Of a stretch of 64,000 bases of DNA, positions 13,701-25,623 are shown in pieces. Under the pieces are notes generated by a model that saw nothing but the letters and a program-made list of their open reading frames with translations, was not told the DNA's origin and made no database searches. The translations under genes were made by a program, and so were the position numbers. Numbering within the stretch: the stretch's first letter is position 1; each line of letters opens with the position of its first letter. Source of the stretch: Neurospora tetrasperma FGSC 2508 (Eukaryota > Ascomycota > Sordariomycetes > Sordariales > Sordariaceae); NCBI RefSeq assembly GCF_000213175.1, contig NW_009799179.1, forward strand, positions 9,763,470 through 9,827,469, written 5' to 3'.

Positions 13701-14592
13701 GCTCTTCCCGGTCCCTCTTTTCAGACGCTCTCGTCCGTGATCACGGGCGGGTATCACACAGTTCCCTTTCTAGTTCCAGTTGGCGACTTCCGTTTCCAGT
13801 CTGTCTCCCCCGCCGATGATCATCTCCCAACACTTGCTACCTCGACTATCCTCGCTCATCGATATCCGCCATCGCACGCTCGCAGTCTGATCACCGCCAG
13901 CAACCCCGGTTTACTACTGCCCTGGGAGGGAAACGAATGAAACCCGGGTCTTAGCCGCTCTCATCTGTGTACTACAGTTAACAAAGTACATCCGTCAATC
14001 ATCACGGCTCGAGGCACGGACCACTCTTCCTCCAGAAGAGAGAGGTCATTCATCATCTCACCTTGGCGAGCGGCGGCCCGTACGGAATCCCAGTCGCTCA
14101 CACACACACACCTACCCACAGTCAAGTCACCCACTCGGTCACTCTCACACCCGCGCGGCACCCCAGCAGCAGCCAGACAGCCAGATAGCCCCGCGTCGGC
14201 TTCGGACGGACTATCCTCAACCACCCCATATCCCACCCAGATCGCACAAGAACTGCATCTCCCACCTCGTTGCGAGATTCGCCAGCCCGTGACGGGTGTG
14301 CCAGAGTCATACGAGACATTCTACTTTTATTTTCTTTTCACTATCTGCTCTTCGTGTGTCCTGTACCATACCTGTTATATCGTCTGCCTGCAAAAGTAAT
14401 ATCCCGACTGAGACCTGCCTGCCGCTCTGCGTGCGCTGCTGCTGTCAATATCCGGACCATACAACCTGTTGATCAGTCCGGTCTACGCCTACGCCATTGT
14501 CTATAACTCCTTCGGATCCCGACGATTTCATTCGTTCTCGTCCTGTTCGCATCTACTACCGCCATCGCATCACTTCACATCAATTACCCACC
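10731..14592. other. 3.9 kb divergent spacer between rpa2 and the arl8-like gene
   Basis: No coding region is supported. The right half, from about 12.8 kb to the arl8 start, is markedly pyrimidine-rich (runs of CTCC, TCTC, CCATC) with a (CATCAG)n-like microsatellite at 13382-13408 and a CA run near 14098-14112. This is typical of a long Neurospora promoter or 5' leader. Several upstream ATGs lie in the presumed leader. A non-coding RNA cannot be excluded from sequence alone. Confidence 0.5.
13382..13408. repeat. AGCATC microsatellite
   Basis: Four or more tandem copies of the hexamer AGCATC sit within the pyrimidine-rich leader-like region upstream of the arl8-like gene. Confidence 0.85.
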
Positions 14593-15372
14593 ATGGCCGG
14601 GCTATTCAAGAAAGTCTATGACTGGTTGCTCAGAACTTTCTGGTGAGTAGTCACAGAAGTTGCCCAGTTTGTCCTATCGCATCGATTGCTCACATATCAG
14701 ATACAACAGGGCGACGGAGATGGATGTGACAATGATCGGCTTGCAGAACGCAGGAAAGACGTCACTGCTGAGAGTTATTTCGGTGAGTCGCCAATGCCGT
14801 CCACCTCTTCCATAGCTGAAGCTTTTGCTGACCAATTCCAGGGCGGAGAATTCACCCTTGAGTAAGCCACCTCTTTTTGGTCCCATCCCATATTTCATCA
14901 AATCCCCTCCTGACCCCCTCTCCCCTTCCTTATCCCCCACGACTAATATCACACCACACATAGCTCTATCCCAACAGTAGGCTTCAACCTCAAGCGTGTC
15001 CAACGCGGGCATGTCACGCTCAAATGCTGGGATCTCGGTGGCCAGCCGCGCTTTCGGCAGATGTGGGAGCGCTACTGCCGAGGCGTCAACGCGATAGTCT
15101 TTATCGTCGACATCGCCGATCCTCGTCTGCTCCCGCAAGCCAAGGAGGAATTGCACTCCCTTATGCGAAACGAAACCCTCCAGGGTATCCCCTTGTTGGT
15201 GTTGGGCAACAAATCCGATTTGCCGGAACGGTTGAGTGTCGACGAGCTGATTGATGCGATGGATCTGAAAAGCATCGCCGGACGGGAGGTCAGCTGTTAT
15301 GGGATCTCGGCCAAGGAGGAGATGAATCTCGATGCGGTGCTGCAGTGGTTGATGAGGTTTGCTGGGAAATGA
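14593..15372 (+). CDS. arl8: ADP-ribosylation factor-like GTPase, Arl8 type, 4 exons
   Basis: Small GTPase of the Arf/Arl family. Animal Arl8 controls lysosome positioning and a vacuolar or endosomal role is likely in fungi. Proposed exons are 14593-14642, 14710-14782, 14842-14861 (20 nt) and 14964-15372, giving 183 aa, the normal Arl8 length. Visible motifs are P-loop GLQNAGKTS, switch I threonine in SIPTVGFNL, WDLGGQPRFR (switch II), NKSD (base specificity) and SAKEEMNLD. The N-terminus MAGLFKKVYDWLLRTFW is a hydrophobic amphipathic helix as in Arl8, with no glycine at position 2 for myristoylation. ATG 14593 has a strong context (CCACCATGG). The first acceptor must be at 14709: using the AG at 14700 would put a stop in frame. 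Confidence 0.95.
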
Positions 15373-18300
15373 GCGGATCCGAACGGTTTCGAAGGATGAG
15401 GGTTTTCTTTGCGTTTTACCAATACCCACGCGCTGTTTGGTTTCGATCTCCGGCCCGGACATATGAGTTTGTCGCTGGTTCAACAGTCCAGCGACCTCGG
15501 CCTGGGTTTGTTATTGTTCTTCATCTTCTTTTCCGGACCTCGCGCCATTCGAATTTCGATTTTGATATTTCGGTATCCTTTGCGACGACGAACCAGCAGA
15601 CGACGACGTTGTTTGATTCTTTTTCTCGGTCGGCAACAGATCGCGGTCGTGTAGGTATCTTCGATTCGATCTCGGCTTGCGCGTTTGTTTGGATATATTT
15701 CTGGTATGCTGTTATACATTGACGGCATTCGTCCCCTATTGTCCACGTGATGAAGGGGACAGCGTCGTCGTTTTGGTGTAAGAGCGAACTCCTTTTTTTC
15801 ATTTGAATATTGGGAAAACTGTCCGTCGGCGACGACTGGGCTTAAAACGAATCTTAGAACGAAATGGCACTCGCCACTCAAACCACGGGAGGGAGTTGGA
15901 AACGATGTGGTAATAGGAATGGGGTGATATCTTGTGTAGTTTCTTGTCTCCTTTGTTTCGACGTGTGCTTTACCTGGTTTGGATATATCATGGATGGAAA
16001 GTTGAGAGGTTCTGCGAAGACGAGGTGTGGACAAGGAAGGGATCTGGGAAACGAGGAAGAAAGGGGATTTGGGTTAACCTTGTAACTTTCCAGATATCCG
16101 CTTCTCTTCGTGTACTCAACTTTGAGCGAGTGAGCGAGCGAGTTTGAGTATCAGAGGGATAGTTATAGTGACAATGACAAGAGGAAGATCCCAGAGAGTC
16201 AATTCCATGATTTGTAGACATAGTTAAGAACGACAGGTCTGTGACAGGAAGGAGAGTAGCAGTAGGTAGAAATACTCATTCGAATGGTGACATGGACGAC
16301 GCGGATTACCGCGAACTCAATCGTATCGGTCGATGAAAACCAAGGTGAGTGACATGGAGTAGCACCGTACGGTGTGTATGTAGGCAGGTGAGTGACCCTG
16401 AGGTGCAAGAGACTCGAGACTCGAGCGAGTTCAGGTCCCAACGAGGCACGAGGCGTGAGGCGGATGAATTGGTTGTTGTTGTTATTGTTATTGTTGTTGT
16501 TGGGCTGCTGCAGGCGCGAGATCATTGAAGGCCTACACGAACACCAAAAACAACGGATGGGGAAAATGGACGGGAGGAGAAGGAAAACAAAAGAGACAAA
16601 CAAGAGAGAGGAACCAGGCATGCCCTCATGAATATTTCTGTCAGGTCCTTGCCTGAAACCCAGAACAAAATTCCTGCCTTGCTCCTGGCTGGCCTCTTTT
16701 GCATCCTTTCAAAACCATTTGGTAGGTTGTAGGTACGGGGGGAAGGACAGGAAACTGGGACTTATGTTGTTTGGGGACCTGACTACAGTACCCTTGATCG
16801 ATGCCAGCGAGGCCCTGACTGACTGACCCCTCGAACTGACTGACACGACTCCATCGTTTATTGACGTGGGTCGGTCTGATTGGCTGGAGCAAAGAGCGCA
16901 GGGCTGCGCGCCGCGCGCACCGCGGGTTTGGAGAAGGGGGGGGAAGGGATGGTGGTCATGGATGCCAGCTGGGATTGGGATGGGATGGGATGGGGGACTC
17001 GACTGGAAGACATGTTTGGGGAAATTTCGCACTTGCTTGCAATACGGACACTCACTCACACCATTGTTCATGAATGTGAAGCTGCATGGGTTCCAAGTAT
17101 TGAATCTCGTCGTTCTTGGTTTGTTTATGGCTGTGTTGAACCGTAACCGTTAAAGATGTTGGTGATTTCATGAAAAAAAGAAGAAGAAGCACGTATAAGT
17201 CCAAACAAGCACACAAGGAACTGAGTAGGTACCTGACGATCAAATTGCTGGGCTGAAGGTGCACCGTGCTGTACATGTAAATGTTTGAGTGAGGGTGTAA
17301 CACCATGTGAATCAGACCGAGAGAGCCTGGGTTTGATGGTTTCGTCCAGCAACTGCTTTGTGGGGGAAAGAAAAAATCAAGGAAAAATAAAATGAAAATT
17401 AAGAAAGGTGTTAGGGGTTCATGTGTGCCTACACACCTGGAATGTTGTGAGCGTAGTTGGGTAGACATCACATTACCCTACGCCGTTTTTACTTCAACTT
17501 CCAGAGTGATGGCTCGGCTTGGTATCCCGGTTTGTTCATTGACCTCCGGCAAGGCTCAAGATACTTCTACGCAGTGATTCGTTCGGAGGTTATCACGATG
17601 ATCGTAGGGCTGAACGAACCAGAGGACAGCTGACCTTCATCAAGCGGGTGTGCCAGTGGTAGAGACCTTTGGCATTGTGATTGACTTCACAGCCGCGTCG
17701 CCCAAGCAGTCATGATGAACTGCGGAAAACCAGAGACAGCTTCTACAACACTGACCGTAGTTGCAGACCAGGCAAGGCCTAAAGGCTGTCCCCGAGTCAC
17801 TCTGGCCTTCTTGATTCCCCTGTTCATAACGGATGGTCGCTCAGTCGGTTCTATCGTTAGCTTCAGTGACACTGTCACCGCGACTCACCAGCGAAACACT
17901 CGCTCGCCTGCTGCCTCCAGTCACAATCGCAGAATGGCACAAACACAGAAACCGCAGAGGAACATGAAATGGCTTGATCCTTCTTATTGTGTGGTGTGCT
18001 GGAAGTTCGATCGCCCCAAGTTCTACCCTTAGAGCTCTCTCTCTATGTGACGTTGCTGAACCGGTCGTTATGTCTCGTCGTTTCGCGCATGATTGATCAT
18101 TAAACCACCAAAAAGATTCGGACCTGTTGTAGTGTAATGGATGTGTGGTATCTCTTTCGCTTTTTGGGAGGTCTGCAGAAACAAAACAGAAGAAAGGACT
18201 CGAGTCTTTTGTTTGCATTCCCTCTATCTCTGGCCGAGATGCGGCAACACACGGCCGTGTTTGTTGCTGATAATTCCTCCCTTAGCAGACAAGCAGCAAG

Positions 18301-18470
18301 CCATATCGTGGTCGTCCGGAAAACTTGACTCGGGTCTCTTTCTTGATCAATGCAATGCCGAAGAACGCCGTCCGCCGTGTCCACGCATCATGATGCTCGC
18401 CAACAAAAGCAGCCAGCGCACAACCACAACCATCCAAGCACCACCACTTTCTCCCTCTCCAGGTAGTCCT
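15373..18470. other. 3.1 kb spacer between convergent arl8 and rps16
   Basis: I see no supported gene. Short overlapping frames exist on both strands without domains. It includes a TTG/TTA trinucleotide tract at about 16471-16503 and a GGGATGGGAT repeat near 16970-16995. The ends should contain the 3' UTRs of both genes. Confidence 0.5.
16471..16503. repeat. (TTG/TTA)n microsatellite
   Basis: Trinucleotide tract of TTG units with interspersed TTA units in a non-coding spacer. Confidence 0.85.
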
Positions 18471-19184
18471 TTAACGGTAGGACTTCTGGAAGCGAGAGCG
18501 GGCACCCTTACCACCGAACTTCTTGGGCTCGCAACGTCTGGGATCGGCGACGAGGAGAGTACGGTCGAACTGGATGAGGGCGGTCTTCAGGGTGTTCTTG
18601 GAGTGCTCATCGACGTACTTGGCGTAGTAGGCGACCTGTAAATCCACCAAAAATGCCCTGGTTAGTTTTCTCGTCTTTGCATATTCTTCGGGTGCATCGT
18701 GTCATGGAATTCGGCAAAGTGTTATCGGTCGGGGAAAAGGGGGCTCGTGAATCGGGAGATACTGACAATGGCCTTGGCAATCTGTAGAGAGCAATTCTGT
18801 TAGCATATCTGTTGTCGCAAACTGTTTCCGGAGTCGCAGATTTCCAAACTTACAGCCTGACGGACGGCATAGACCTGGGAGACGTGACCACCACCGGAGA
18901 CCTTGAGGCGGATATCGACCTCGGCGAACTTGTCGGTACCGAGGAGAAGGATGGGCTCGTAGAGCTTGGCCCGGAGGATCTCGGGGGCGTAGAGCTTAAG
19001 GGGAACACCGTTGACCTTGATGAGGCCCTTGCCCTGCACACAGCGGGCGACCGCTACATTTGTCGCAAAAACGTCAGCAATTGTCGCTCTGTCATGAGAT
19101 GGCCCGAAATTCCAAAATGCAATATCTCGACATACCCGTGGCGTTCTTCTTCTTGCCGAAAACCTGGACCGCTTGCGTAGCCAT
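18471..19184 (-). CDS. rps16: 40S ribosomal protein uS9 (RPS16), 4 exons with a 15-nt micro-exon
   Basis: Small-subunit ribosomal protein whose C-terminal tail reaches the decoding centre. Proposed exons are 19184-19136, 19053-18854, 18781-18767 and 18635-18471, giving 142 aa as in other eukaryotes. Recognisable blocks are [50 protein letters not shown] and the terminal RSRFQKSYR, whose final basic residues and Tyr-Arg are universal in uS9. The third exon encodes only IAKAI. Its donor is GTCAGT rather than GTRAGT, but the product aligns with the family only if it is used. The first intron follows codon 16, as is common in fungal ribosomal protein genes. High expression is expected. Confidence 0.96.
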
Positions 19185-21071
19185 TTTGTCTGGATGGCAA
19201 GATCACGACGATGCGTACGTTCGGGACTTGATAATTTTCAGAGTCGTTCCTCAAAATTTGTGTGGGAGGGGAAAACGAATGGGGCTAAAGTCTGTCACGT
19301 GCTGACTAAGCCAGCTGGTAGTGGCCTTTTTGGCGAGTGCGCTGGGCCGCTGGACCTGGAAGCGTGTGCAGTGGTCATTGCAGTGCGGTCGGTGCGCGCC
19401 CAGACGGGGACGTGGTTGAGGCCGGCAGGGTCTGGGCCAGCGGGCCGCCACCAGCTGGCATTTCTGGAGCATATTGCACTGCAGCATTACTTGGCAATCT
19501 TGGCAGAGCTGTGCCTCGCAGTGCAGTGAGCCAAATGAATCTCATTTTTTGGACTGCGAGAGAGTTGTCGAGTGGAATTCAGTTCCTTCCCTTTTTGCAT
19601 CATCGCAATGAAACATGACCATAACACAACGCCGCCATCTGTCATGCCGCTCACTGTTTTTGTTACCTGCGTAACTTAACTGCAAGGGACTTGGCATACG
19701 GGCGGCCTCTCATCAAGATGATTATTGACAGACGATCGCTTCCATCCACGCGCGATGCCATCTGTCTGTCGCACCGAAGCACCCAGGCACCTTGGACAGG
19801 AACAGCGACGGGAGTCTGATGTTCAAGGCTGATACGTCGGCAGTGTCGCGTTGCACCTCCACTCAACCCGTCCACTGCAATCTTATTCAAGTTTCCCGTT
19901 TGGGTAGGTATCGATCTTGTTCACTTCCACCGACGATGCCAACAAAGGACAGTTTATGTCATGCCATGGACTTTGCCACAGGCAGACAGACAGCCACACT
20001 CTGTGAATATTCCCGTCTTTCTGAATTGGGTAACACTCCCTGATACCAGCGATATGTAATGGATATGCGCAGCAAAGATACCTACTTACCACGCAAGACG
20101 GCAATGGTACGGCTAATATCGCAACCACAACCACATGCCATTTATACTACCTACCCATTGTCCCAAACAAGCTCGCCGTCGTTGCAGCGGGCGGTTGGTT
20201 GTCTTCTAGGTATATGCAATCGAGGGAGAGTGTGTATTGGACTGTTGGCCGCTATGAGTCTTGTCCGAGATCACGACGTGGGATCGGCCGATGCTGTATC
20301 TTTCTGGTCTCGGATAGGCGGCTTGGCAGGTCAAAGTTCTCGCAACAGAGGTGAACCATTGAGCAGACCATTGGTGACCTTAGGTTGGTGACCCCTATTT
20401 GATAATCATCACCATAGGATTCGCTTGACAGGTGAAATTTGATGGAAGACGGAATTGGTGGCCGAGGTGTTGGTTTGACAGTGTCGAACCTTCAAGATCT
20501 TGCTCAGTCAGCCAGCTAGATAAGTACAGCTCAGCCACTGTGTACCTTGCGTAGATTATATGTTCCAACAAGCACACCTGGCAATGAATGAAAACAAAGG
20601 ATTTCAGGGCCGGGGGTCGGTGACCAGCATTAGATTTCTCCGGCTTTTTCCACAATATGCCCTGCTAGAGCTGCCTAGAACATTGGAGTGGTGCCTCGCT
20701 ACGGATACAAGCGTCAATCCTTCTTCCAGGTCCGTCGTGACGGGGAAGCTGCCCTGGGGCTTGGTGTTCTGAACCTGTGACTGTCTGAGCCCCTCCCCGC
20801 CACGGACGCCCTGACGACTCCCTGTGAACATCAAACCCGACTTTTAAATCCAACGTCACCCCCCAGCGCAGGGGAGGAACGTCCCGTCAAACCTCTTTCT
20901 CTTTTCTTTCACTTTCGCATCTCCTCGCTTTTCCACCTTGACCTGACACAATCGAGTCCGTCGATATTCGACATCGACATTATTGCTGTCGCAGCAAAGA
21001 CATCGAGACATCGCAATCTGATATCAGAATCGAAGGAAATCCACAAAGTCCACTCCCACCAACAGCCCGCA
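19185..21071. other. Divergent promoter region between rps16 and the RCR-like gene
   Basis: Non-coding as far as I can see. Just upstream of rps16 (about 19250-19530) is a GC-rich segment with repeated GCAGTG/CACTGC units, probably its promoter. Nearest the RCR-like gene the sequence becomes pyrimidine-rich with CTTTCTCTTTTC tracts (20895-20930), consistent with a transcription start region. Confidence 0.5.
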
Positions 21072-21686
21072 ATGGCTCCTCTAGCAGAGATGGCCAACCA
21101 GGTCCACGAGATCGCCAAGCGAGGGTAAGCCATTCATTTTCGCATCACCAACAACACATCTTTAACCTTGCTAACGTGTGTCTAGTCGTTGTGATTACGT
21201 TGATGCATACGGCCGACCCTACTGCTATAGCCACTGGTACTACTACGGCCGCTGGATCTTACTAGCCGTGGCGATTCTTTGTGTCTTTCTCTCGGTCTAC
21301 CTTATGGCGTACGTCGTCCCCCTACCATCCCAATCATCACCTGACCATTGCCACTGACATCTCATGGCTGTAGACGTAAAAATTCCCGCCGCCGCCGCCT
21401 CCAAGGGGCGCAACCCATGTATGGAACGGGCTGGATGGCTCCCGCCCCGCCCCCATACGCGCCGCCCCAGTATTCCGCCCAGCCGCCACCGGGTAGTCAA
21501 GTCCCAGGAGGGTACTACGCACCACCGAATGGCCAGAAGGCGGACCAGAACGGCGAGTACGTTTATGGCAACCAGCAAGAAGGTATCCAACTCCAGCAAC
21601 CGACGAGCGCATACCACAGAGGTGCGGATGATCAGTATGCTCCGCCCGAGGGGCCACCGCCTAACCAAGCACATCGTTTCCAGTAA
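21072..21686 (+). CDS. RCR-like single-pass membrane protein, 3 exons
   Basis: Resembles fungal RCR proteins (chitin synthesis regulation/Congo red resistance), small endomembrane proteins with one transmembrane segment and a PY-rich tail that recruits Rsp5-type ubiquitin ligases. Exons are 21072-21124, 21186-21308 and 21374-21686, giving 162 aa. A short N-terminal region has the pattern RCDYVDAYGRPYCYSHW (two cysteines). A hydrophobic helix follows (WILLAVAILCVFLSVYLMA, about 37-55), then an Arg stretch (SRRRRL) marking the cytosolic side. The tail is rich in Pro, Tyr, Gln and Gly, with PPPYAPPQY and PPNGQ motifs. The assignment rests on architecture rather than on a catalytic signature. Confidence 0.8.
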
Positions 21687-23272
21687 GCTGGGGTCTGGTT
21701 CACAGGAAAACGGAACGTGAGACGATGCGGGGGACATAGGAATAGGTGACAGGCGACTATCAACAATTCGAAAACCCATCGATCGACCGATGAACAAACA
21801 GCGACGAATATAATACCTTTCAAACAAATGGGCATGGAAGGAAAGCACTGAAAGGACCTGCGCCGGGGATAGCAACTTGAAGGGTTTGCGACTGGCGTTT
21901 AGGATCTTTCAACGCTTGCGTGAGGAAACAAAGCAAGCAACGGTCTTCGTATCGGCATGATGGATGAAGGAGATGACGGGATGATTGCGATGGGAGGAAG
22001 AACAGACAGCGACTCAGCACTGACAATGAAGACGTGCAGAGTTGGCGATGCTAACAAGCAATCAATATTGGAGGACAAGCACACAACAGCGCTTACCTAT
22101 TCGCCTACTATCTAGTCCAGCTCCGTCTGATGTATCAACAATACCATTTCTTATTTAATCGTATGTCTGTATCATCATGTACGTAATCGCCGATGTTGTA
22201 GGCCTGACGGGTAATGGGTTTGACTCTTGATCTCATGAATTTCCCGACATGCCGCCCTTGTCGACGTGTAAAAGATAAGGGTCCCCTTGCATGGGCCCAT
22301 CTCCACCTGCTGTCGTGTGTCGTGTGGAGAGAACAAAGTTCCACTAGCGTACTGCACCGCTGCAAACTCAACGTCACTTTCCAGATGCAAATTGATGCAG
22401 TGTTCCTCTGGTTTGCCGATTGTCCACCATCATAACCATCCAAACAGATCATCGAACGGTAAAAGTTCGCTATCGGAGTCGTACCGGACCCCTTCGGCCA
22501 ATTGTTGGTGGTAGTGCTGGTGGTTGGTCCGACATGCAGAAAAGAGGCGTAGCTGAATCTCACGTGCTTAGAGAGGCAGAGTTGAACGCTTCGGGAGAAG
22601 AATGAATGATTTGCTTGAGCGAATGCTGACTTGATTCCGCCTTCCGCGTATCGCAGGGAAAGAGAAGAGAATGACCAGTGATGAATAAGCCAACCGAATC
22701 GCTGACCGTTGTCGCTACGGCGTCACGGTAACGGCGGAGGAAATTATTGGGCGACAACATTCACAATGTGGAAAAGCATATTGGCTCCGAGAATACCATA
22801 GATGGAAGATGTAGGACAGAGAGGATCAAGATCTATGGTACAGAAAAACGCCAAACCAGACAGAAAGAAGAACAAAGTATCGATGAGGAAATTGAGTCAA
22901 CCCGACGGGGATTGCACTCCAAGGCAGCACGAGGAATTATACCTCTAAAGATGATCGAAATTGACATTCCCCGATCACCCGCCATTATTGCCTGTACTTC
23001 CAAGTTTGCAAGCTGACCATAGCCAGAGTAATCTAGACAGACCCTCCTTGCATTGATCAACAACATAAATGCCTTCCCTCGATCAATGTGCCTTTTAGCA
23101 CTTTTTCCCACAGATGGCTAGCTGGCTGTGCAGGCTCAGCATACACCATCATATAAAGGGAACCACAGCCATATCATCACCGACTACAGAAAAAAAGAAT
23201 ATGTTACCAAGTACCTTATCCACGCAACACCAACGAGAGTCTTCCCAACAAATGAGTATAACCATCCACGGC
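21687..23272. other. Spacer between convergent RCR-like and hypothetical genes
   Basis: I see no supported gene. Frames of 60-140 codons occur on both strands with no domain or conserved start context. It should hold two 3' UTRs. Confidence 0.5.
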
Positions 23273-23710
23273 TCACGGTGTTTCTTCATCATAAGTCGGG
23301 GGGAACAAATCCCCTGCCCCCTCCAGTTCCGTCTTTTTCCCTTCCAACCCTCCCACTCCGTGAGGCAACCCTTCCTGCAACCGCGGATTTTTCTTGCCCT
23401 CTCTGTACGGATTATATTCCTCCGTCGCCATCATGTCCAGCGTGTCCTTCAACCCTGCACCGCTCAGCGCCCCGCCTTCCTTCTGCGCCTTGGCATCCAG
23501 CTTCTCGGGAGCGCCCATGTTCTTCTCCGCGCCCAACACGTGCGACGGTCGGAGGGCTTCGTCAAAGGGGTGCTTGGGCTTGTCGGCTTCGTGCTCGGCG
23601 CGCGTCTGCCCGCCCGAGGGGTCTTGTTCGCCGGTGCCGCGCAGGTCGTGGTGGTGCCGGGCTTGATGGGAGGCTAGGGGGTTGTTGAAGGTGCGGGTGA
23701 TTTCGGGCAT
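23273..23710 (-). CDS. Small hydrophilic protein of unknown function
   Basis: A single-exon frame of 145 residues from ATG 23710. The frame is open further upstream, but that part looks like leader. The protein is strongly hydrophilic and probably disordered, rich in Gly, Glu, Lys and Pro. It opens MPEITRTFNNPLASHQARHH, has HDLRGTGEQDPSGGQ in the first third and ends PPTYDEETP. There is no signal peptide, membrane helix or cysteine pattern. Similar small fungal proteins beginning with a P-I/T-R-T-F-x-N-P pattern exist in my memory as uncharacterised conserved proteins; no function is offered. C-ending codon use agrees with a real gene. Confidence 0.7.
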   Translation of the reverse strand: MPEITRTFNNPLASHQARHHHDLRGTGEQDPSGGQTRAEHEADKPKHPFDEALRPSHVLGAEKNMGAPEKLDAKAQKEGGALSGAGLKDTLDMMATEEYNPYREGKKNPRLQEGLPHGVGGLEGKKTELEGAGDLFPPTYDEETP

Positions 23711-24689
23711 TTTGTCTTTGGGCGTGGATGATGGTACTTGTTGTGGTTGTTGTGAAGATAGGTAGGTAGGATGTGCTGCCTCCCGTTGGAGCTTTCTGTT
23801 TGCTGCTCGAGGTTTTCTGTTGTGTTGCGATTTGTTTTGGATAAAGATGGGATATTGGATCTGGCCGTATGACTTGGACAAGGCGTGTCTGATTCGACGG
23901 GCTGGAATCAAAAAGAGTCGATGGGCGTCTGGTAAGGAAGAGAACTGTTCATCTGTTCCTGTCAAGGGGGAGAAGTCTCGAATGTGCTCCTGCGTACCTC
24001 TATCTGGTGCTGAGAGAGGTGATGTCATTGCGCGAGGTGGTCACAGGACTGCAATCAGTTAATTGTCTATCAGATTACGGGCAAATACGGGGCATTTGTT
24101 GTTAAGAACTCATCACTTACTCCACCACGCTTGCTGACGTAACCCGCTGGACCCTGAAACCATCTTTCGGCTCGACATCACTCGAACACTCCTCATTCAC
24201 ATCATCAAGTTGGTACCTAAGATATAGGGAGATAATTCTGTCAACTATCGCCGAAAAGATCCACTTGGACCACATCAGACTGGAAACAAACCCACTGACA
24301 TCTTGACCGGCGGAGAGGTCCCGATAGGCCCACTGGTTTCGAGTGGCTTCGACTGGAGGTTTCGGTGTACCAACATTCTTTGTCCCCGGGTTGTCGGCAT
24401 CCATTCCACTCCTTGGTTACTTGATCTATGTTGACCCTTGCAATGGGACATAAACAATGGATCGGCTGAACAATGGCTTCATCAGATTCAATGCGACTTG
24501 TTCCGTCTCTTGTAAGGAACATAGCTGTTGTACACCAAGGACAAGACTGCCCTGAACAGCGCCCCTCCGTAGTTCGATCAGAAAATAATATAAGGGCGTT
24601 ACGATTTCCTCATCAATAAGATCTACGTTGATTATCAGACGCGTTAACTGAGAGTAAACAACATTAAAGTGCCAGTAAACATCATCAAA
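23711..24689. other. Divergent spacer, no gene seen
   Basis: Lies between the divergent starts at 23710 and 24690 and is likely a shared promoter region. Frames at 24117-24522 and 24426-24881 (minus) have no support. Confidence 0.5.
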
Positions 24690-25346
24690 ATGACACTCTG
24701 CGATTACGACTCTTCCTCTGACTCGGACAGCTCGACTGCATCCTGCCTCTCTGATGGAAATATTCGCTACCCAGTATATAACGGTACATCGGGCAGCCGC
24801 AAATATGCTACATCTAGCAAAAAGAGAACTTGGTCTGAAACAGACGACGAAAGTGACCTCCCTGGTGTCCCGGACTACCACGCCGGCGGCTCTTCTGCTC
24901 GCTTCTGCTACGATTCGGATGAGGCCGAGTTTGAGAACAGCCGGGACACCAAGAGGAGACGGACTAGCAACGACAGATCGGTAGTCCCGATTAGTAGAGA
25001 TGTGAGAGATTTGATCAAGTGTCCTGCGCCGGCACCAAGGTCGACAACTGCCCTAAGGCCGAATGTGCGTCAGCCATCGGCATCTCGGTTCATCAACAAC
25101 TTGGATGAAGATCTCGAGTACCTCACCATCCACGATCTGCCTTCCATAAATGAGAGCGAACTCGAATATGTACCCGTAGCTGTTCGTCCTCCTCAAATTC
25201 GGCCATTTGTCCATGTCTATCCGGCGCCAAAGCCTACGACGGCGGCAACAGTACGGTTGAGAAAGGCAGCTTCGCCTGCAGAACCAAAGGTGGTGGTTCC
25301 AAAGTGGCTTGGGGTTGCTAGTACATGGTCTTTTCCCATCTCGTAG
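24690..25346 (+). CDS. Acidic, serine-rich hypothetical protein
   Basis: An unspliced frame of 218 residues from ATG 24690 (context AAAATGA). An in-frame ATG at 24669 would add seven residues. The N-terminus is a Ser/Asp-rich acidic tract (DYDSSSDSDSS). A basic patch TKRRRTSNDR near 90 could be a nuclear localisation signal. The C-terminal half has conserved-looking segments such as LDEDLEYLTIHDLPSINESE and ends PKWLGVASTWSFPIS. No catalytic motif, membrane helix or signal peptide is visible. I do not recognise the family; a nuclear or regulatory protein is only a guess from composition. Confidence 0.6.
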   Translation: MTLCDYDSSSDSDSSTASCLSDGNIRYPVYNGTSGSRKYATSSKKRTWSETDDESDLPGVPDYHAGGSSARFCYDSDEAEFENSRDTKRRRTSNDRSVVPISRDVRDLIKCPAPAPRSTTALRPNVRQPSASRFINNLDEDLEYLTIHDLPSINESELEYVPVAVRPPQIRPFVHVYPAPKPTTAATVRLRKAASPAEPKVVVPKWLGVASTWSFPIS

Positions 25347-25623
25347 CGTAACAAAAAGAAAGTAAATAAGTTGGCGCATCCTGTAGACAGGATGCATCCT
25401 AGAGTATAGACCTTCATAGATGTCCCCACCACACAAATAACATTATACAATCAAGCAGTTTGATTCCCCACTGAAATTTCCCTGCAGGCAAATGTGCTCC
25501 AAGCCAATACGTGATTAGACCTAATCGAACCGTACCTAGTAGAACTGTTTTTGGTACCATCGCTCATAATCATTCAACACCCTTATCCCGTAGCCTGGTA
25601 TCGTCTGTCCCATCATTACGAGA

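Noticed and set aside
14674-15483. A 269-codon minus-strand frame over the arl8 gene
   Set aside because: Antisense shadow spanning arl8 introns and exons. The plus strand encodes all GTPase motifs with consistent splice sites.
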